DNA of 64,000 nucleotides from Mongoliitalea daihaiensis (lineage in GTDB: Bacteria > Bacteroidota > Bacteroidia > Cytophagales > Cyclobacteriaceae): contig NZ_CP063779.1 in assembly GCF_021596945.1 (NCBI RefSeq), positions 3,756,001 through 3,820,000 on the forward strand. The letters run 5' to 3'. Below the pieces are notes generated by a model. The model made no database searches and had not been told where the DNA came from. It saw only the letters and a program-made list of their open reading frames with translations. This document shows positions 55,701 to 64,000 of this stretch, piece by piece (position 1 is the first letter of the stretch; the number at the start of each line of letters is the position of its first letter). The position numbers and the translations under genes were made by a program.

Positions 55701-56438
55701 ATGGAAAAAGATATTAAAATAGCCGTTTTGATAGATGCGGACAATGTTTCTTCACACCCCATCAAAGAAATGATGGAAGAAATTGCTAAGTATGGTAACC
55801 CTACCATCAAACGGATTTATGGAGATTGGACGACCCCACGGTTAGGGAAATGGAAAAATATATTACTGGAAAATGCCATCACCCCTATTCAGCAATACGG
55901 CTATACTGTTGGAAAAAATGCAACCGATGCTGCCATGATTATTGATGCCATGGACATCCTGTATTCCCAAAAAGTCAATGGATTTTGCATCGTCTCAAGT
56001 GATAGTGATTTTACTCGATTGGCAACAAGACTGCGGGAGGCAGGTATGTTGGTTATCGGTATGGGAGAGAAAAAAACACCTGAACCTTTTATCGTTGCCT
56101 GTGACAAATTTATTTACGTAGAAATTCTTCAAAAAGCAGAGCCAGATACGTCTCCAGGAAAAGCTAAAGATGCTCCAAAACCACAAGTAGATAAAGCTGG
56201 ACCTAAAATCATTCGGCTAATCCATAATACCATTTCAGATTTAGCAGACGATGATGGCTGGGCCTTTATGGGAGATGTGGGTAATTTACTTCAGAAAAAA
56301 CAACCCAACTTTGATTCCAGAAATTTTGGTTACCAAAAACTAACGCCTTTCATCAGTTCACTTCCGTATTTTGAAATCGAACAACGAGAAGGAAGCAAAG
56401 GCAGGCATAAGTTGATATATGTCAGGAGTAAAGAGTAG
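55701..56438 (+). CDS. NYN-domain protein with C-terminal OST-HTH/LOTUS domain
   Basis: 245 residues. The N-terminal NYN (LabA-like, PIN-fold) nuclease domain (about 1-150) shows the acidic residues LIDADN (Asp12, Asp14), TDAAMIIDAMD and SSDSDF. A linker (about 152-170) leads to an OST-HTH/LOTUS domain (about 172-243) with DGWAFMGDVGNLLQKKQPNFDSRNFGYQKL. NYN domains are predicted RNases and LOTUS domains bind RNA (G-rich or structured in some studies). A role in RNA processing or decay is likely but untested. Divergent from the pfkA run. Confidence 0.9.
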   Translation: MEKDIKIAVLIDADNVSSHPIKEMMEEIAKYGNPTIKRIYGDWTTPRLGKWKNILLENAITPIQQYGYTVGKNATDAAMIIDAMDILYSQKVNGFCIVSSDSDFTRLATRLREAGMLVIGMGEKKTPEPFIVACDKFIYVEILQKAEPDTSPGKAKDAPKPQVDKAGPKIIRLIHNTISDLADDDGWAFMGDVGNLLQKKQPNFDSRNFGYQKLTPFISSLPYFEIEQREGSKGRHKLIYVRSKE

Positions 56439-56578
56439 AAGCGAGAGTTTAGGGACAAGAAGCAATACTTGCTGATGCGATAATTAAGGTTGTCGATATT
56501 TCATCCTTTGTACCTCACCCCTCTTCCTTCATCAACTCCAAACTAAAATCTGCCTTCTAAAATCTAATGTAATATTTC

Positions 56579-56586
56579 TAGCTTTG
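56579..56586 (+). promoter_or_regulatory. Possible -7 element upstream of mnmA
   Basis: TAGCTTTG matches the Bacteroidota -7 consensus TAnnTTTG and lies 80 bases before the ATG. I see no good TTTG at the -33 spacing, so this is a weak candidate. Confidence 0.3.
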
Positions 56587-56665
56587 TGAACTATCCCATT
56601 TGGGAAGAATGTTAGCAAGTATGTATGAAAACTCATGGACCTTGAATCCATGAACAATTTCTCTT

Positions 56666-57877
56666 ATGGAAAAGAAAAAAAGAGTTGTGGTAGGTTTATC
56701 TGGAGGGGTGGACTCCTCAGTAGCTGCTTACTTATTGAAAGAGCAAGGGTATGAAGTCATCGGGATGTTTATGAAAAACTGGCATGACGAAAGTGTCACA
56801 ATCTCCAATGAATGCCCATGGATGGAAGATAGTACAGATGCCATGTTAGTAGCGGAGAAGTTGGGAATTCCCTTTCAAGCAATAGACCTAAGTGAAGATT
56901 ATCGCGAACGAATCGTAGAATACATGTTTACAGAGTATGAAGCTGGACGAACACCCAATCCGGATATACTATGTAACAGGGAAATAAAGTTTGATATTTT
57001 TCTCAAAGCGGCTGAAAAACTCCATGCTGACTATGTGGCTACAGGACATTATTGCCAAAAAGACAGCTTCGAAAAAGACGGTCAGACCATACACAGTCTC
57101 TTAGCCGGTGCAGACCCTAATAAGGATCAAAGTTATTTCTTGTGTCAGTTGAGCCAACAACAATTGAGTAAAGCGTTATTCCCCATCGGACACCTACAAA
57201 AATCAGAAGTTCGTGCCATCGCCAAGGAGCAGGAACTCATTACAGCAGAGAAAAAAGACAGTCAGGGATTGTGCTTCATTGGAAAAGTGCGCTTACCAGA
57301 CTTTTTGCAGCAACAATTGAAACCAAAAAAAGGGGATATTCTGAACATTTCAGATAATTATCCAGCATATGAACAATGGAAAGTCCCCCAGGGCATCGAT
57401 CTATCATCCCTTAATGATGCGGAATTAGACGCTATGTGTACACCTATACATTATCACCCACATGAGGGGAAAAAGGTAGGTGAACATAATGGTGCGCACT
57501 ATTTTACTGTTGGCCAACGAAAAGGGCTTCAAGTAGGTGGAACTGGGAAACCTTTATTTGTCATCGCAACCGATACTCAAGAGAATGTAATTTATACGGG
57601 ACTAGGTGAAGAGCATCCTGGTCTTAACAGACTTGGCCTCTTTGTCAAGAAGGAAGATATACATTGGATTCGGGAGGATTTGAAACTAGAGGTAGGAGAA
57701 TATCAGCGATATCAGGGAAGAATCCGCTACCGTCAGCCTTTGACTGGTGTCACTTTATTGATGCGGGAAAAAGGACTCTATGTGATTTTTGATCAGCCAC
57801 AAAAAGGAATTGCCTCAGGACAATTTGTAGCATGGTATGAGGGAACGGAAAGTATTGGCTCTGGAACAATTTTCTAA
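56666..57877 (+). CDS. mnmA: tRNA 2-thiouridine(34) synthase
   Basis: 403 residues. The ATP-pyrophosphatase P-loop is SGGVDS (12-17). The catalytic cysteines are Cys103 ([10 protein letters not shown]) and Cys203 (GLCFIGKV). The C-terminal half has the typical [13 protein letters not shown]. It adds sulphur to U34 of tRNA Lys, Glu and Gln. It is first in a run with the VOC and pseudouridine synthase genes (9-base gap, then 8-base overlap). Confidence 0.97.
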   Translation: MEKKKRVVVGLSGGVDSSVAAYLLKEQGYEVIGMFMKNWHDESVTISNECPWMEDSTDAMLVAEKLGIPFQAIDLSEDYRERIVEYMFTEYEAGRTPNPDILCNREIKFDIFLKAAEKLHADYVATGHYCQKDSFEKDGQTIHSLLAGADPNKDQSYFLCQLSQQQLSKALFPIGHLQKSEVRAIAKEQELITAEKKDSQGLCFIGKVRLPDFLQQQLKPKKGDILNISDNYPAYEQWKVPQGIDLSSLNDAELDAMCTPIHYHPHEGKKVGEHNGAHYFTVGQRKGLQVGGTGKPLFVIATDTQENVIYTGLGEEHPGLNRLGLFVKKEDIHWIREDLKLEVGEYQRYQGRIRYRQPLTGVTLLMREKGLYVIFDQPQKGIASGQFVAWYEGTESIGSGTIF

Positions 57878-57886
57878 TCTAAACTT

Positions 57887-58282
57887 ATGAAACAATCACT
57901 TTTCCAAATCGCTCTTGTGATCCGGGATTATGATGAAGCAATCCACTATTACACCACTATTTTAGGGTTTGAATTAGTAGAAGATACCGTCATATCTCCA
58001 AGTAGACGTTGGGTAGTCGTAAGACCAATAGGCTCTTCGTGTGCCTTGCTTCTAGCGAAAGCAGCCAACGAGCGCCAAGTACAAAGCATCGGAAACCAAA
58101 CAGGTGGACGCGTTTTTCTATTTTTACATACGGATAACTTCGATCGGGATTTTGCCCGACTTCAAGAGTATCAAGTTACCATAGTAAGAGGTCCTGTTTT
58201 AGAACCCTATGGAAAAGTTGCTGTTTTTGAAGACCTCTATGGTAACCTTTGGGACTTAATAGAACCGAAGGATCATGATTAA
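57887..58282 (+). CDS. VOC-superfamily (glyoxalase/bleomycin-resistance-like) protein
   Basis: 131 residues, one VOC domain. The opening LFQIALVIRDYDEAIHYYTTILGFELVED and the closing VAVFEDLYGNLWDLIEP are typical. Possible metal ligands include the Gln or His near the start and the Glu in LIEP. The substrate is unknown. It sits 9 bases after mnmA and overlaps the next gene by 8 bases. Confidence 0.88.
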   Translation: MKQSLFQIALVIRDYDEAIHYYTTILGFELVEDTVISPSRRWVVVRPIGSSCALLLAKAANERQVQSIGNQTGGRVFLFLHTDNFDRDFARLQEYQVTIVRGPVLEPYGKVAVFEDLYGNLWDLIEPKDHD

Positions 58283-59018
58283 GCTAGAGATTATCTTTGA
58301 AGATGATTTTTTCATAGCCATCAACAAACCTGCTGGTGTTCTAGTGCATAAAACCCATCTTGCAGATGCGGAAGAAGATTTGATTGCAGTCAAAATTCTT
58401 CAGTCTCAAACAGGTGTCAAGGTATTCCCTATTCATCGAATTGACAGGCCCACTACTGGAGTCTTGCTATTTGCAAAATCAAGTGAAGCAGCATCTAAAA
58501 TGCAGCCTATCTTACGATCCACAGATGTTCAAAAACACTATCTCTGCGTGGTAAGAGGTCATTTCAAAGAAAAAACGGGCATCATTGACCAAGCACTCAA
58601 GAAGAAAATTTATGGGGAATTGCAAGAAGCACAGACAAGCTATTGGGTATTAGAGGAATCGAGTATTCCTTACGACACTACTGGCAGGTATCCTTCCAGT
58701 AGATATGCCCTGCTGCTATGCCACCCGCATACGGGCCGTATGCATCAGATTCGTAGACATTTGGCTCACAGACGCCATTATATTATTGGAGATACAACCC
58801 ATGGGGATAATACACAAAATAACTTTTTTCGAAAAGAATGGGGACTCCATAACTTACTCTTACATGCTTGGCAACTGTCTTTCCTTCATCCATTTACCGG
58901 GCAGCAAATAACTATCCAAGCAGAATTATCAGAGGTATTTATTAATATGCTGCTGAAAGTTAACTTTTCATGGAAGCCAGAAAAATTTGATGCAAAATCA
59001 CTACCTGTTATCCCTTAA
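58275..59018 (+). CDS. truC: tRNA/rRNA pseudouridine synthase, TruC/RluA type
   Basis: 247 residues. The RluA-family catalytic motif HRIDRPTTGVLLF has the nucleophile Asp57. GRMHQIRRHLAHRRHYIIGD is the second conserved segment. There is no S4 domain, and the length matches TruC, which makes pseudouridine-65 in some tRNAs. The neighbouring mnmA, another tRNA modifier, fits. TruC is my best fit; an RluA-like rRNA enzyme is the alternative. Last gene of the run. Confidence 0.85.
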   Translation: MIKLEIIFEDDFFIAINKPAGVLVHKTHLADAEEDLIAVKILQSQTGVKVFPIHRIDRPTTGVLLFAKSSEAASKMQPILRSTDVQKHYLCVVRGHFKEKTGIIDQALKKKIYGELQEAQTSYWVLEESSIPYDTTGRYPSSRYALLLCHPHTGRMHQIRRHLAHRRHYIIGDTTHGDNTQNNFFRKEWGLHNLLLHAWQLSFLHPFTGQQITIQAELSEVFINMLLKVNFSWKPEKFDAKSLPVIP

Positions 59019-59114
59019 CAATTCACCTTTGGAAGGGGTAATTTCCCTAAAAAGTAGTTTTTATCTGCATTTTTTTAGGATAAACGTTATCTTCCACCGT
59101 CAATACACAATCCT

Positions 59115-60599
59115 ATGAAGAAACAAACTCTTATCATCGGCTTTCTTATGACAGCAGCAAGTATGGCTTGCTTGGGTCAGGGAGGAAAAGAAGCCATAGA
59201 ACGTAACTTCCACGAACGGGAAGCCCTTTCTCATTTTCGATACCTAGCTTCGGACGAACTGATGGGCAGAGACCCGATTCGCCCAGAGATAGATGCTGCC
59301 GCACGTTACATTGCCGAACAATTCTGGAAATACGGGGCTAAAGAATTATCCAATGCCAATGGGTATTACCAACACATTCCATTCAGACTTTCTTCCCCTC
59401 CTACCAAAGGAGAAGTTGCTTTTGGAAGCAAGACTTTCAGCCAAGGTGATGAAATGTTGGTTCTAGACGGGCCATCTTTAGCTGGATCCTATGAATTAGT
59501 AGTAGCAGGCTATGGGCTAGAAGCTGATTTTGAAGGGAAGGATGTTAGCGGCAAAGTTGTGGTTTGCAATGTAGGTGGTCCAGGCAATCTTTCTCCCCGT
59601 GGGTTATTTGCTGCTGGAAGACAAAAGTTAGCGCTGGCACAATCCAAAGGCGCTATCGGTTTGGTGGAAGTTTACAATGTTCCGACTGTGCCATGGCCAT
59701 TTGTGGCTAATTTTCTTAACAGCCCGCAGTTGACCGTTGATAAAACAGGCGGAGGCCAAAGCATTCCCTACATTTGGATTAAAGATTTGAACAACGAGAC
59801 TATCAATGCCATTGGCAATCGCCAACTGACCAGTGCGGATTTTCAAATCGAAGGAAAAATCAATAAAGCCATCGTAGGTAAAAATGTCGTGGCTGTAATT
59901 GAAGGTACAGATCCTATTTTAAAAAATGAGTATTTGATGCTATCTGCACATTATGACCATATAGGTGTAGGTAGACCAAATGCCGAAGGTGATTCCATCT
60001 ACAATGGTGCAAGAGATAATGCCGTCGGTACGGTAGCCGTTATCAATGCCGCTCGATATTTTGCAGAAAATCCTCCTAAGCGTTCCATCTTATTGTGTGC
60101 TTGGACAGCAGAAGAAAAAGGGTTGCTCGGCAGTGAATACTTTGCAGAAAATCCATTGATTCCTTTAAAGCAAATTATTTATAACCTGAATATTGACAAT
60201 GGAGGATACAATGACACCTCGATTTTCACCGTAATAGGTTTAGGAAGAACGAGTGCAGACTTTTTACTGGAGGAAGCAGCAAAAGCTTTTGGAAAAGAGG
60301 CGATTGCGGATCCATCCCCAGAGCAAGGATTATACGACCGCTCTGATAATGTGAATTTTGCCAGAAAAGGGATCCCTGCTCCAACCTTTAGCCTGGGTTT
60401 CCGTGCATTTGACGATGAAATCAACAAGTACTACCACCAAGCTGCTGACCAAGTCGACAATTTCGATTTAGATTATGCAGTAGCATATTGGAAGTCCTAC
60501 ATACTAGCTGCAGAAAACATCGCCAATTGGAACCAACGCCCACGTTGGGTAGCTGGAGATAAGTATGAAGAAGTAGGAAAGCAATTATATGGGAATTAG
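59115..60599 (+). CDS. M28 family metallopeptidase, exported
   Basis: 494 residues. A signal peptide (cut near CLGQ, about residue 23) is followed by a PA-like insertion (about 100-220) and the M28 domain. Zinc ligands: His in LSAHYDHIG, Asp in GARDNAVG, Glu in WTAEEKGLLGS, Asp in LNIDN, and His in YHQAAD. An SDN where the paralogue reads SDH is not a ligand. Probably a soluble or surface aminopeptidase; it is close in sequence and layout to the gene at 50865. It is separated from the convergent pncA by a strong terminator. Confidence 0.9.
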   Translation: MKKQTLIIGFLMTAASMACLGQGGKEAIERNFHEREALSHFRYLASDELMGRDPIRPEIDAAARYIAEQFWKYGAKELSNANGYYQHIPFRLSSPPTKGEVAFGSKTFSQGDEMLVLDGPSLAGSYELVVAGYGLEADFEGKDVSGKVVVCNVGGPGNLSPRGLFAAGRQKLALAQSKGAIGLVEVYNVPTVPWPFVANFLNSPQLTVDKTGGGQSIPYIWIKDLNNETINAIGNRQLTSADFQIEGKINKAIVGKNVVAVIEGTDPILKNEYLMLSAHYDHIGVGRPNAEGDSIYNGARDNAVGTVAVINAARYFAENPPKRSILLCAWTAEEKGLLGSEYFAENPLIPLKQIIYNLNIDNGGYNDTSIFTVIGLGRTSADFLLEEAAKAFGKEAIADPSPEQGLYDRSDNVNFARKGIPAPTFSLGFRAFDDEINKYYHQAADQVDNFDLDYAVAYWKSYILAAENIANWNQRPRWVAGDKYEEVGKQLYGN

Positions 60600-60660
60600 T
60601 GTTCTGAAAATAGTGCGCTTCGGTTGTTAATCAATCGCTGCTTCATGAAAACACGTTAAA

Positions 60661-60710
60661 ATACCGAGTCGAGGAAGTCGTTACTAGCTCCCTCAACTCG
60701 GTTTTTTTTG
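60661..60710 (+). terminator. Rho-independent terminator after second M28 gene
   Basis: A 7-bp outer stem (60663-60669 with 60696-60702) plus inner GAGG/CCTC pairing is followed by eight T. It lies about 65 bases after the stop codon and 10-20 bases from the convergent pncA stop. Confidence 0.85.
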
Positions 60711-60720
60711 TTAGTAACAT

Positions 60721-61341
60721 CTAAAGAGATCTTAGCTCTTTCGTTTCTACGATAGTGGCCCCTGCTGCCTTCATTTCTTCAAGAGCTAAGTCGAAATCAT
60801 TCACTTGCAAATTGACTGCGCGAGTCGCATCTGCAATTAAGTGTACCTTAAAACCTTCTGCTAAGCCATCCAAAACAGTGAATTTCACACAATAATCAGT
60901 CGCTAACCCACAAACAAAAAGTTCAGAAATTCCCGCTTCCTTTAAATAAAAAGCAAGCCCAGTATCTCCCTGTCTATTATTATCAAAAAATCCGCTATAT
61001 GAATCAACTAATGAGTTGGTTCCTTTTTGGAAAATGGCTTTCCATAGTTTTGTTTCTAATGCTGGATGAAAAGCAGCGCCTGCTGTCCCCTGTACACAAT
61101 GTACGGGCCATAAGATTTGTTGAACTCCATTCAAATTCACAAACTCCCCTACTTGTTTCCCTTCATGATTAGCAGCAAAACTTCCATGGTCAGCGGGATG
61201 CCAATCCTGCGTGGCTACAATAAATTCAAACTTAGATTGAAGCTCATTAATCAAAGGAACAATTGTATTTCCCTCTTGTACAGCCAAAGCTCCTCCGGGG
61301 ATAAAATCGTTTTGAACATCTACAATTACTAAAGCTTTCAT
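60721..61341 (-). CDS. pncA: Nicotinamidase
   Basis: 206 residues. Catalytic triad Asp8 (VDVQNDF), Lys106 (FQKGTN) and Cys151 (CGLATDYCV). Metal-site residues Asp46, His48, His52 and His81 are in place (QDWHPADH, PVHC). It hydrolyses nicotinamide to nicotinate, the substrate of pncB encoded two genes upstream. Its start overlaps the PRPP synthetase homologue by 4 bases. Last gene of the NAD-salvage operon. Confidence 0.96.
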   Translation of the reverse strand: MKALVIVDVQNDFIPGGALAVQEGNTIVPLINELQSKFEFIVATQDWHPADHGSFAANHEGKQVGEFVNLNGVQQILWPVHCVQGTAGAAFHPALETKLWKAIFQKGTNSLVDSYSGFFDNNRQGDTGLAFYLKEAGISELFVCGLATDYCVKFTVLDGLAEGFKVHLIADATRAVNLQVNDFDLALEEMKAAGATIVETKELRSL

Positions 61342-62258
61342 TCGGATAGTTGGTTTACGATGATGTGTGCAATACTTTTTACTTCAACAAAATCTTGGTC
61401 TAACCGGGTTGAATTTGGATGCGAATTGGTCGTGATCACTTTTTCGATGACACCCGATGATTTGATTTTATCAATGGCGTTATTCGTAAATAGCCCGTGG
61501 GTAGTAATCGTATAAATTTTTTTTGCACCGGCAGCTTTATAAGCTTTGGCAGCATTGATCAGGGATCCACCCGTTCTGACCATATCATCATAGATGACTA
61601 CATCTTTATCCTGAACATCCGCCGAGATACTGGTGACTTCTGTTTTCACGCCTGATACTCGACGTTTGAATACGAATGCGGCATTTACTCCCATCTCATT
61701 GGCCAAGGATTCGACCCATTTTGCACGGCCTGCATCCGTACAGGCCATTACAAAACCCTCATCTGCCAAATTATTCGCAGCCTCAATAATGATGGGTTTA
61801 CAATAAATATGAGAAATCAATGCTTGTCCTTCAAAATAATGAGGGATACCCTCCGAGTGAAGATCAAAAAAATAAAAGTGATTACCCAAGCTCGTACGAG
61901 GCAAAGATGAAAACATGACTGCCCTGGATTTAGCTGTGACAACCTCCCCAGGTTTTACTGCCCTTTCCATTGTTGAGTACCCAAAATAAGGGAAAACCAA
62001 TCGGATGGAACGAGCACCGTATTTGATGAGGGCGTAGGCCAAATCATACATTTCTAAAGTATCGGTATCAGAAATGGTTCCTCCAACAAGCGCTACGTCC
62101 CTACCATTGACAAATGTAAGGATTCGTTGATAGCGCTCACCATCTGGAAATATCTTCACTTCCAGTTCCCCTTTTTCAAAATCAGAGTAACGCAGAATTT
62201 CTTCCAAGAGGTATTCATAATCTTTGATTGCAAAAACAACGAGTTTATGCTCCTTCAT
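61338..62258 (-). CDS. Ribose-phosphate pyrophosphokinase homologue
   Basis: 306 residues. The N-terminal segment VKIFPDGERYQRI and the middle FYFFDLHSEGIPHYFEG correspond to the PRPP synthetase phosphate and flag/DLH segments. The PRPP-binding loop is VVIYDDMVRTGGSLINAAK. Several positions differ from housekeeping Prs (for example STMERAVKPGEVVTAK in place of the usual ARQDRKxxPRxPITAK). It should make PRPP, the co-substrate of the PncB reaction. Overlaps pncB by 14 bases and pncA by 4, so the three genes are tightly coupled. Confidence 0.88.
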   Translation of the reverse strand: MKEHKLVVFAIKDYEYLLEEILRYSDFEKGELEVKIFPDGERYQRILTFVNGRDVALVGGTISDTDTLEMYDLAYALIKYGARSIRLVFPYFGYSTMERAVKPGEVVTAKSRAVMFSSLPRTSLGNHFYFFDLHSEGIPHYFEGQALISHIYCKPIIIEAANNLADEGFVMACTDAGRAKWVESLANEMGVNAAFVFKRRVSGVKTEVTSISADVQDKDVVIYDDMVRTGGSLINAAKAYKAAGAKKIYTITTHGLFTNNAIDKIKSSGVIEKVITTNSHPNSTRLDQDFVEVKSIAHIIVNQLSE

Positions 62259-63726
62259 AATTCTTCATTTTAAGAACCAAGTTGGTCCGTATTTCAAATA
62301 AATTCTCTTCTAATCCTACCGGATAAATATGCGGGTTGATCAAACGCTTATGTGCTTTATCGAACATCTGAAGATTATCTTGGGCATTGGCACGAATAGC
62401 TTGAATCGTAGGTATCTTATATACTTTTTCTCCTTGGATAAAAATTGGTTTTAATAAAGGTATAAGCTCTAAGTTAGACGATTTTATTTTTTTTCGCTTG
62501 GTGGAGTCGGTTGGGTCAATGATTAGGTAATCTGACTTTGTCGCTAAGTCTTCTTCCAAACAAATCATATCGGCAATGGCCTTTCCGTCTTTAACAAACC
62601 GAATTACTTCTTGTCTTCCAGGAATATTGATTTTGATACTTTGTTGCGAGACCTTGATTTTTGGGATCCATTCTCCTAATTCATTCTGAATAGCTGCGAG
62701 TTTATACACAGCCCCCAGCGCTGGTTGATCGTAGGCAGTCACGAGCTTGGTGCCAACGCCCCAAACATTGATCGATGCCTCCTGAATCTTAAGCGATGTG
62801 ATGATATGTTCATCCAAATCGTTGCTTGCTACTATTTTGGCACCTGGAAAACCTGCTTCATCTAACATTTTTCGAGCGATGGTACTGTAATATGCCAAAT
62901 CGCCAGAGTCTATCCGGACCCCTAACATCTCATTGCCCTGCTCCCGCATCCAATAGCCTACCTCTATAGCATTTTTGACACCTTGGATTGTATCATAGGT
63001 ATCTACTAAGAAAATGCATTTATCAGGAAAAGCTGTGGCATAGGCTTTAAATGCTTCCACTTCCGAATCAAAAGACATGATCCAGCTGTGTGCATGGGTA
63101 CCTGAAACTGGAATCCCAAACAACTTACCGGCCATTACATTGCTTGTAGATGTACAGCCACCGATGTAAGAAGCTCGAGAAGCCGCTAAGGCCCCATCTA
63201 TACCTTGAGCTCTTCTTAAGCCAAATTCAAGAACAGGATCGCCTTTGGCTGCTATGCAGATGCGCGCTGCCTTTGTTGCGATCAGTGTTTGGAAATTGAT
63301 GATATTTAAAAGTGGCGTTTCCAATAATTGACATTGAACTAATGGACCTGTAACCTTCACAATAGGCATATGCGGAAAAACAACAGTTCCCTCCTCTACT
63401 GCTTCTACATCACAGGAAAATTTCATTTTTTCTAAATAATGAATAAAGGCAGTTTCAAACGTTGGCGAACCATCGTTATTTTTCATATCCGCTAAGTATT
63501 GTAGATCACTGGCATCAAAATGAAAATTTCTACAAAAATCTATTACATAATCAAGTCCTGCCGCGATGGTAAACCCACTTTGAAAAGGATTTTTTCTAAA
63601 AAATAGATTAAAAGTAGCGATATCATTGGCTTTACCAGACTTCCAATAAGCATAGGCCATGGTAATCTGGTAAAAATCGGTCAGCAATGCCAAGGAACCT
63701 TGATACAGATCTTTGGTTATTTTCAT
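62245..63726 (-). CDS. pncB: Nicotinate phosphoribosyltransferase
   Basis: 493 residues, the longer form of NAPRTase. Typical segments are LLTDFYQITMAYAYW at the N-terminus, the conserved SGTHAHSWIMSF (about 207-218), and DSGDLAYYS. It couples nicotinate and PRPP to nicotinate mononucleotide with ATP, the entry to NAD via the Preiss-Handler pathway. It heads the pncB-PRPP synthetase-pncA operon. Divergent from the ECF sigma gene across 173 bases. Confidence 0.95.
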   Translation of the reverse strand: MKITKDLYQGSLALLTDFYQITMAYAYWKSGKANDIATFNLFFRKNPFQSGFTIAAGLDYVIDFCRNFHFDASDLQYLADMKNNDGSPTFETAFIHYLEKMKFSCDVEAVEEGTVVFPHMPIVKVTGPLVQCQLLETPLLNIINFQTLIATKAARICIAAKGDPVLEFGLRRAQGIDGALAASRASYIGGCTSTSNVMAGKLFGIPVSGTHAHSWIMSFDSEVEAFKAYATAFPDKCIFLVDTYDTIQGVKNAIEVGYWMREQGNEMLGVRIDSGDLAYYSTIARKMLDEAGFPGAKIVASNDLDEHIITSLKIQEASINVWGVGTKLVTAYDQPALGAVYKLAAIQNELGEWIPKIKVSQQSIKINIPGRQEVIRFVKDGKAIADMICLEEDLATKSDYLIIDPTDSTKRKKIKSSNLELIPLLKPIFIQGEKVYKIPTIQAIRANAQDNLQMFDKAHKRLINPHIYPVGLEENLFEIRTNLVLKMKNYEGA

Positions 63727-63899
63727 AGTTTAGTAATTGGCTTAAAAATTATCTTACAAATAAAACTATATCCAAACAGAGTGATAACCCTTTATCGAAT
63801 AATTTTCGAATTTTACCCCAAAAACTCTTTGATATAAAAAATAATTCAGCAAATACTGTTACATATGATATATGAAAAACGACTAATGAGCAGAGAATA

Positions 63900-64000
63900 A
63901 TGAAAAAGCATTCTGGATATTCTACCGAAGAATTAGTAAATGCCATTCGTTCCACTATCGGAATAAATGAAGCTATTCAATATTTGTATACTCAACACTA
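63900..64000 (+). CDS. ECF-type RNA polymerase sigma factor, N-terminus only
   Basis: The ATG lies at 63900 and the frame is open to the window end (33 codons). The start, STEELVNAIRSTIGINEAIQYLYTQH, has the look of the first helices of region 2 in Bacteroidota ECF sigma factors. The rest is outside the window, so the call is tentative. Divergent from pncB. Confidence 0.6.
   Translation, partial: MKKHSGYSTEELVNAIRSTIGINEAIQYLYTQH

Noticed and set aside
59115-60599. Apparent loss of a zinc ligand (SDN instead of SDH)
   Set aside because: The final His ligand of M28 enzymes is the YH-x(2)-AD/PSD histidine near the C-terminus, which is present in both peptidases.
63749-63955. Open frame of 68 codons on the minus strand at the right end
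   Set aside because: It overlaps the start of the ECF sigma factor on the other strand, which has recognisable protein sequence. The 68-codon product has no domain and odd composition.

Overview
The window is about 64 kb of one chromosome from a Bacteroidota bacterium. It is most likely a member of the Cytophagales close to Cyclobacteriaceae (Algoriphagus/Belliella-like). The basis is family content only: a T9SS-type CHU_C secreted protein, many SPII lipoproteins, a two-component propeller sensor kinase, an AgcS symporter, a Tat-exported Gfo/Idh/MocA protein, AT-rich DNA with weak Shine-Dalgarno signals, and gatB and alaS on a gene-dense backbone. I see no rRNA, tRNA, CRISPR array, phage, transposase or replication origin.

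Layout. 1-708: two small exported proteins sharing a domain, the first cut by the window edge. 945-6222 (minus): TlpA-like lipoprotein, gatB, alaS; divergent M23 peptidase at 6344. 7513-7949: remnant of a sodium/solute symporter. 8185-11658: large T9SS-secreted repeat protein. 11825-15977: ABC exporter divergent from a DinB-like/acyl-CoA dehydrogenase pair. 16006-25324: TPR histidine kinase, glycerate kinase with AgcS symporter, GH20 hexosaminidase, Gfo/Idh/MocA protein, fatty-acid desaturase. 25504-28446 (minus): three-gene operon for an envelope barrel-like protein, an S41 protease lipoprotein and a propeller-like lipoprotein. 28760-35501 (minus): signalling run of a cupredoxin-like secreted protein, 14-repeat propeller histidine kinase, receiver-adenylate cyclase, YitT membrane protein and HD hydrolase. 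35820-38469: NAD-dependent epimerase, OmpA lipoprotein, small STAS-like protein. 38662-42651: multi-PAS histidine kinase followed by a 46-codon membrane ORF. 42836-44740: propionyl/acetyl-CoA synthetase. 45401-50517 (minus): TetR, ABC protein with a degenerate ATPase, HlyD and TolC, probably one self-regulated efflux operon. 50865-60599: two M28 peptidases, an alpha/beta hydrolase, phosphofructokinase with DinB and a 59-aa membrane protein, a NYN-LOTUS protein, mnmA, a VOC protein and a pseudouridine synthase. 60721-63726 (minus): NAD salvage operon pncB, PRPP synthetase homologue, pncA. The last 101 bases start an ECF sigma factor.

Most of the window is housekeeping and ordinary envelope or signalling genes. 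The parts most worth a second look are the efflux operon whose ATPase lacks most catalytic motifs, the kinase-to-cyclase operon, the in-frame small ORF after the PAS kinase, and the uncharacterised S41/barrel/propeller operon.
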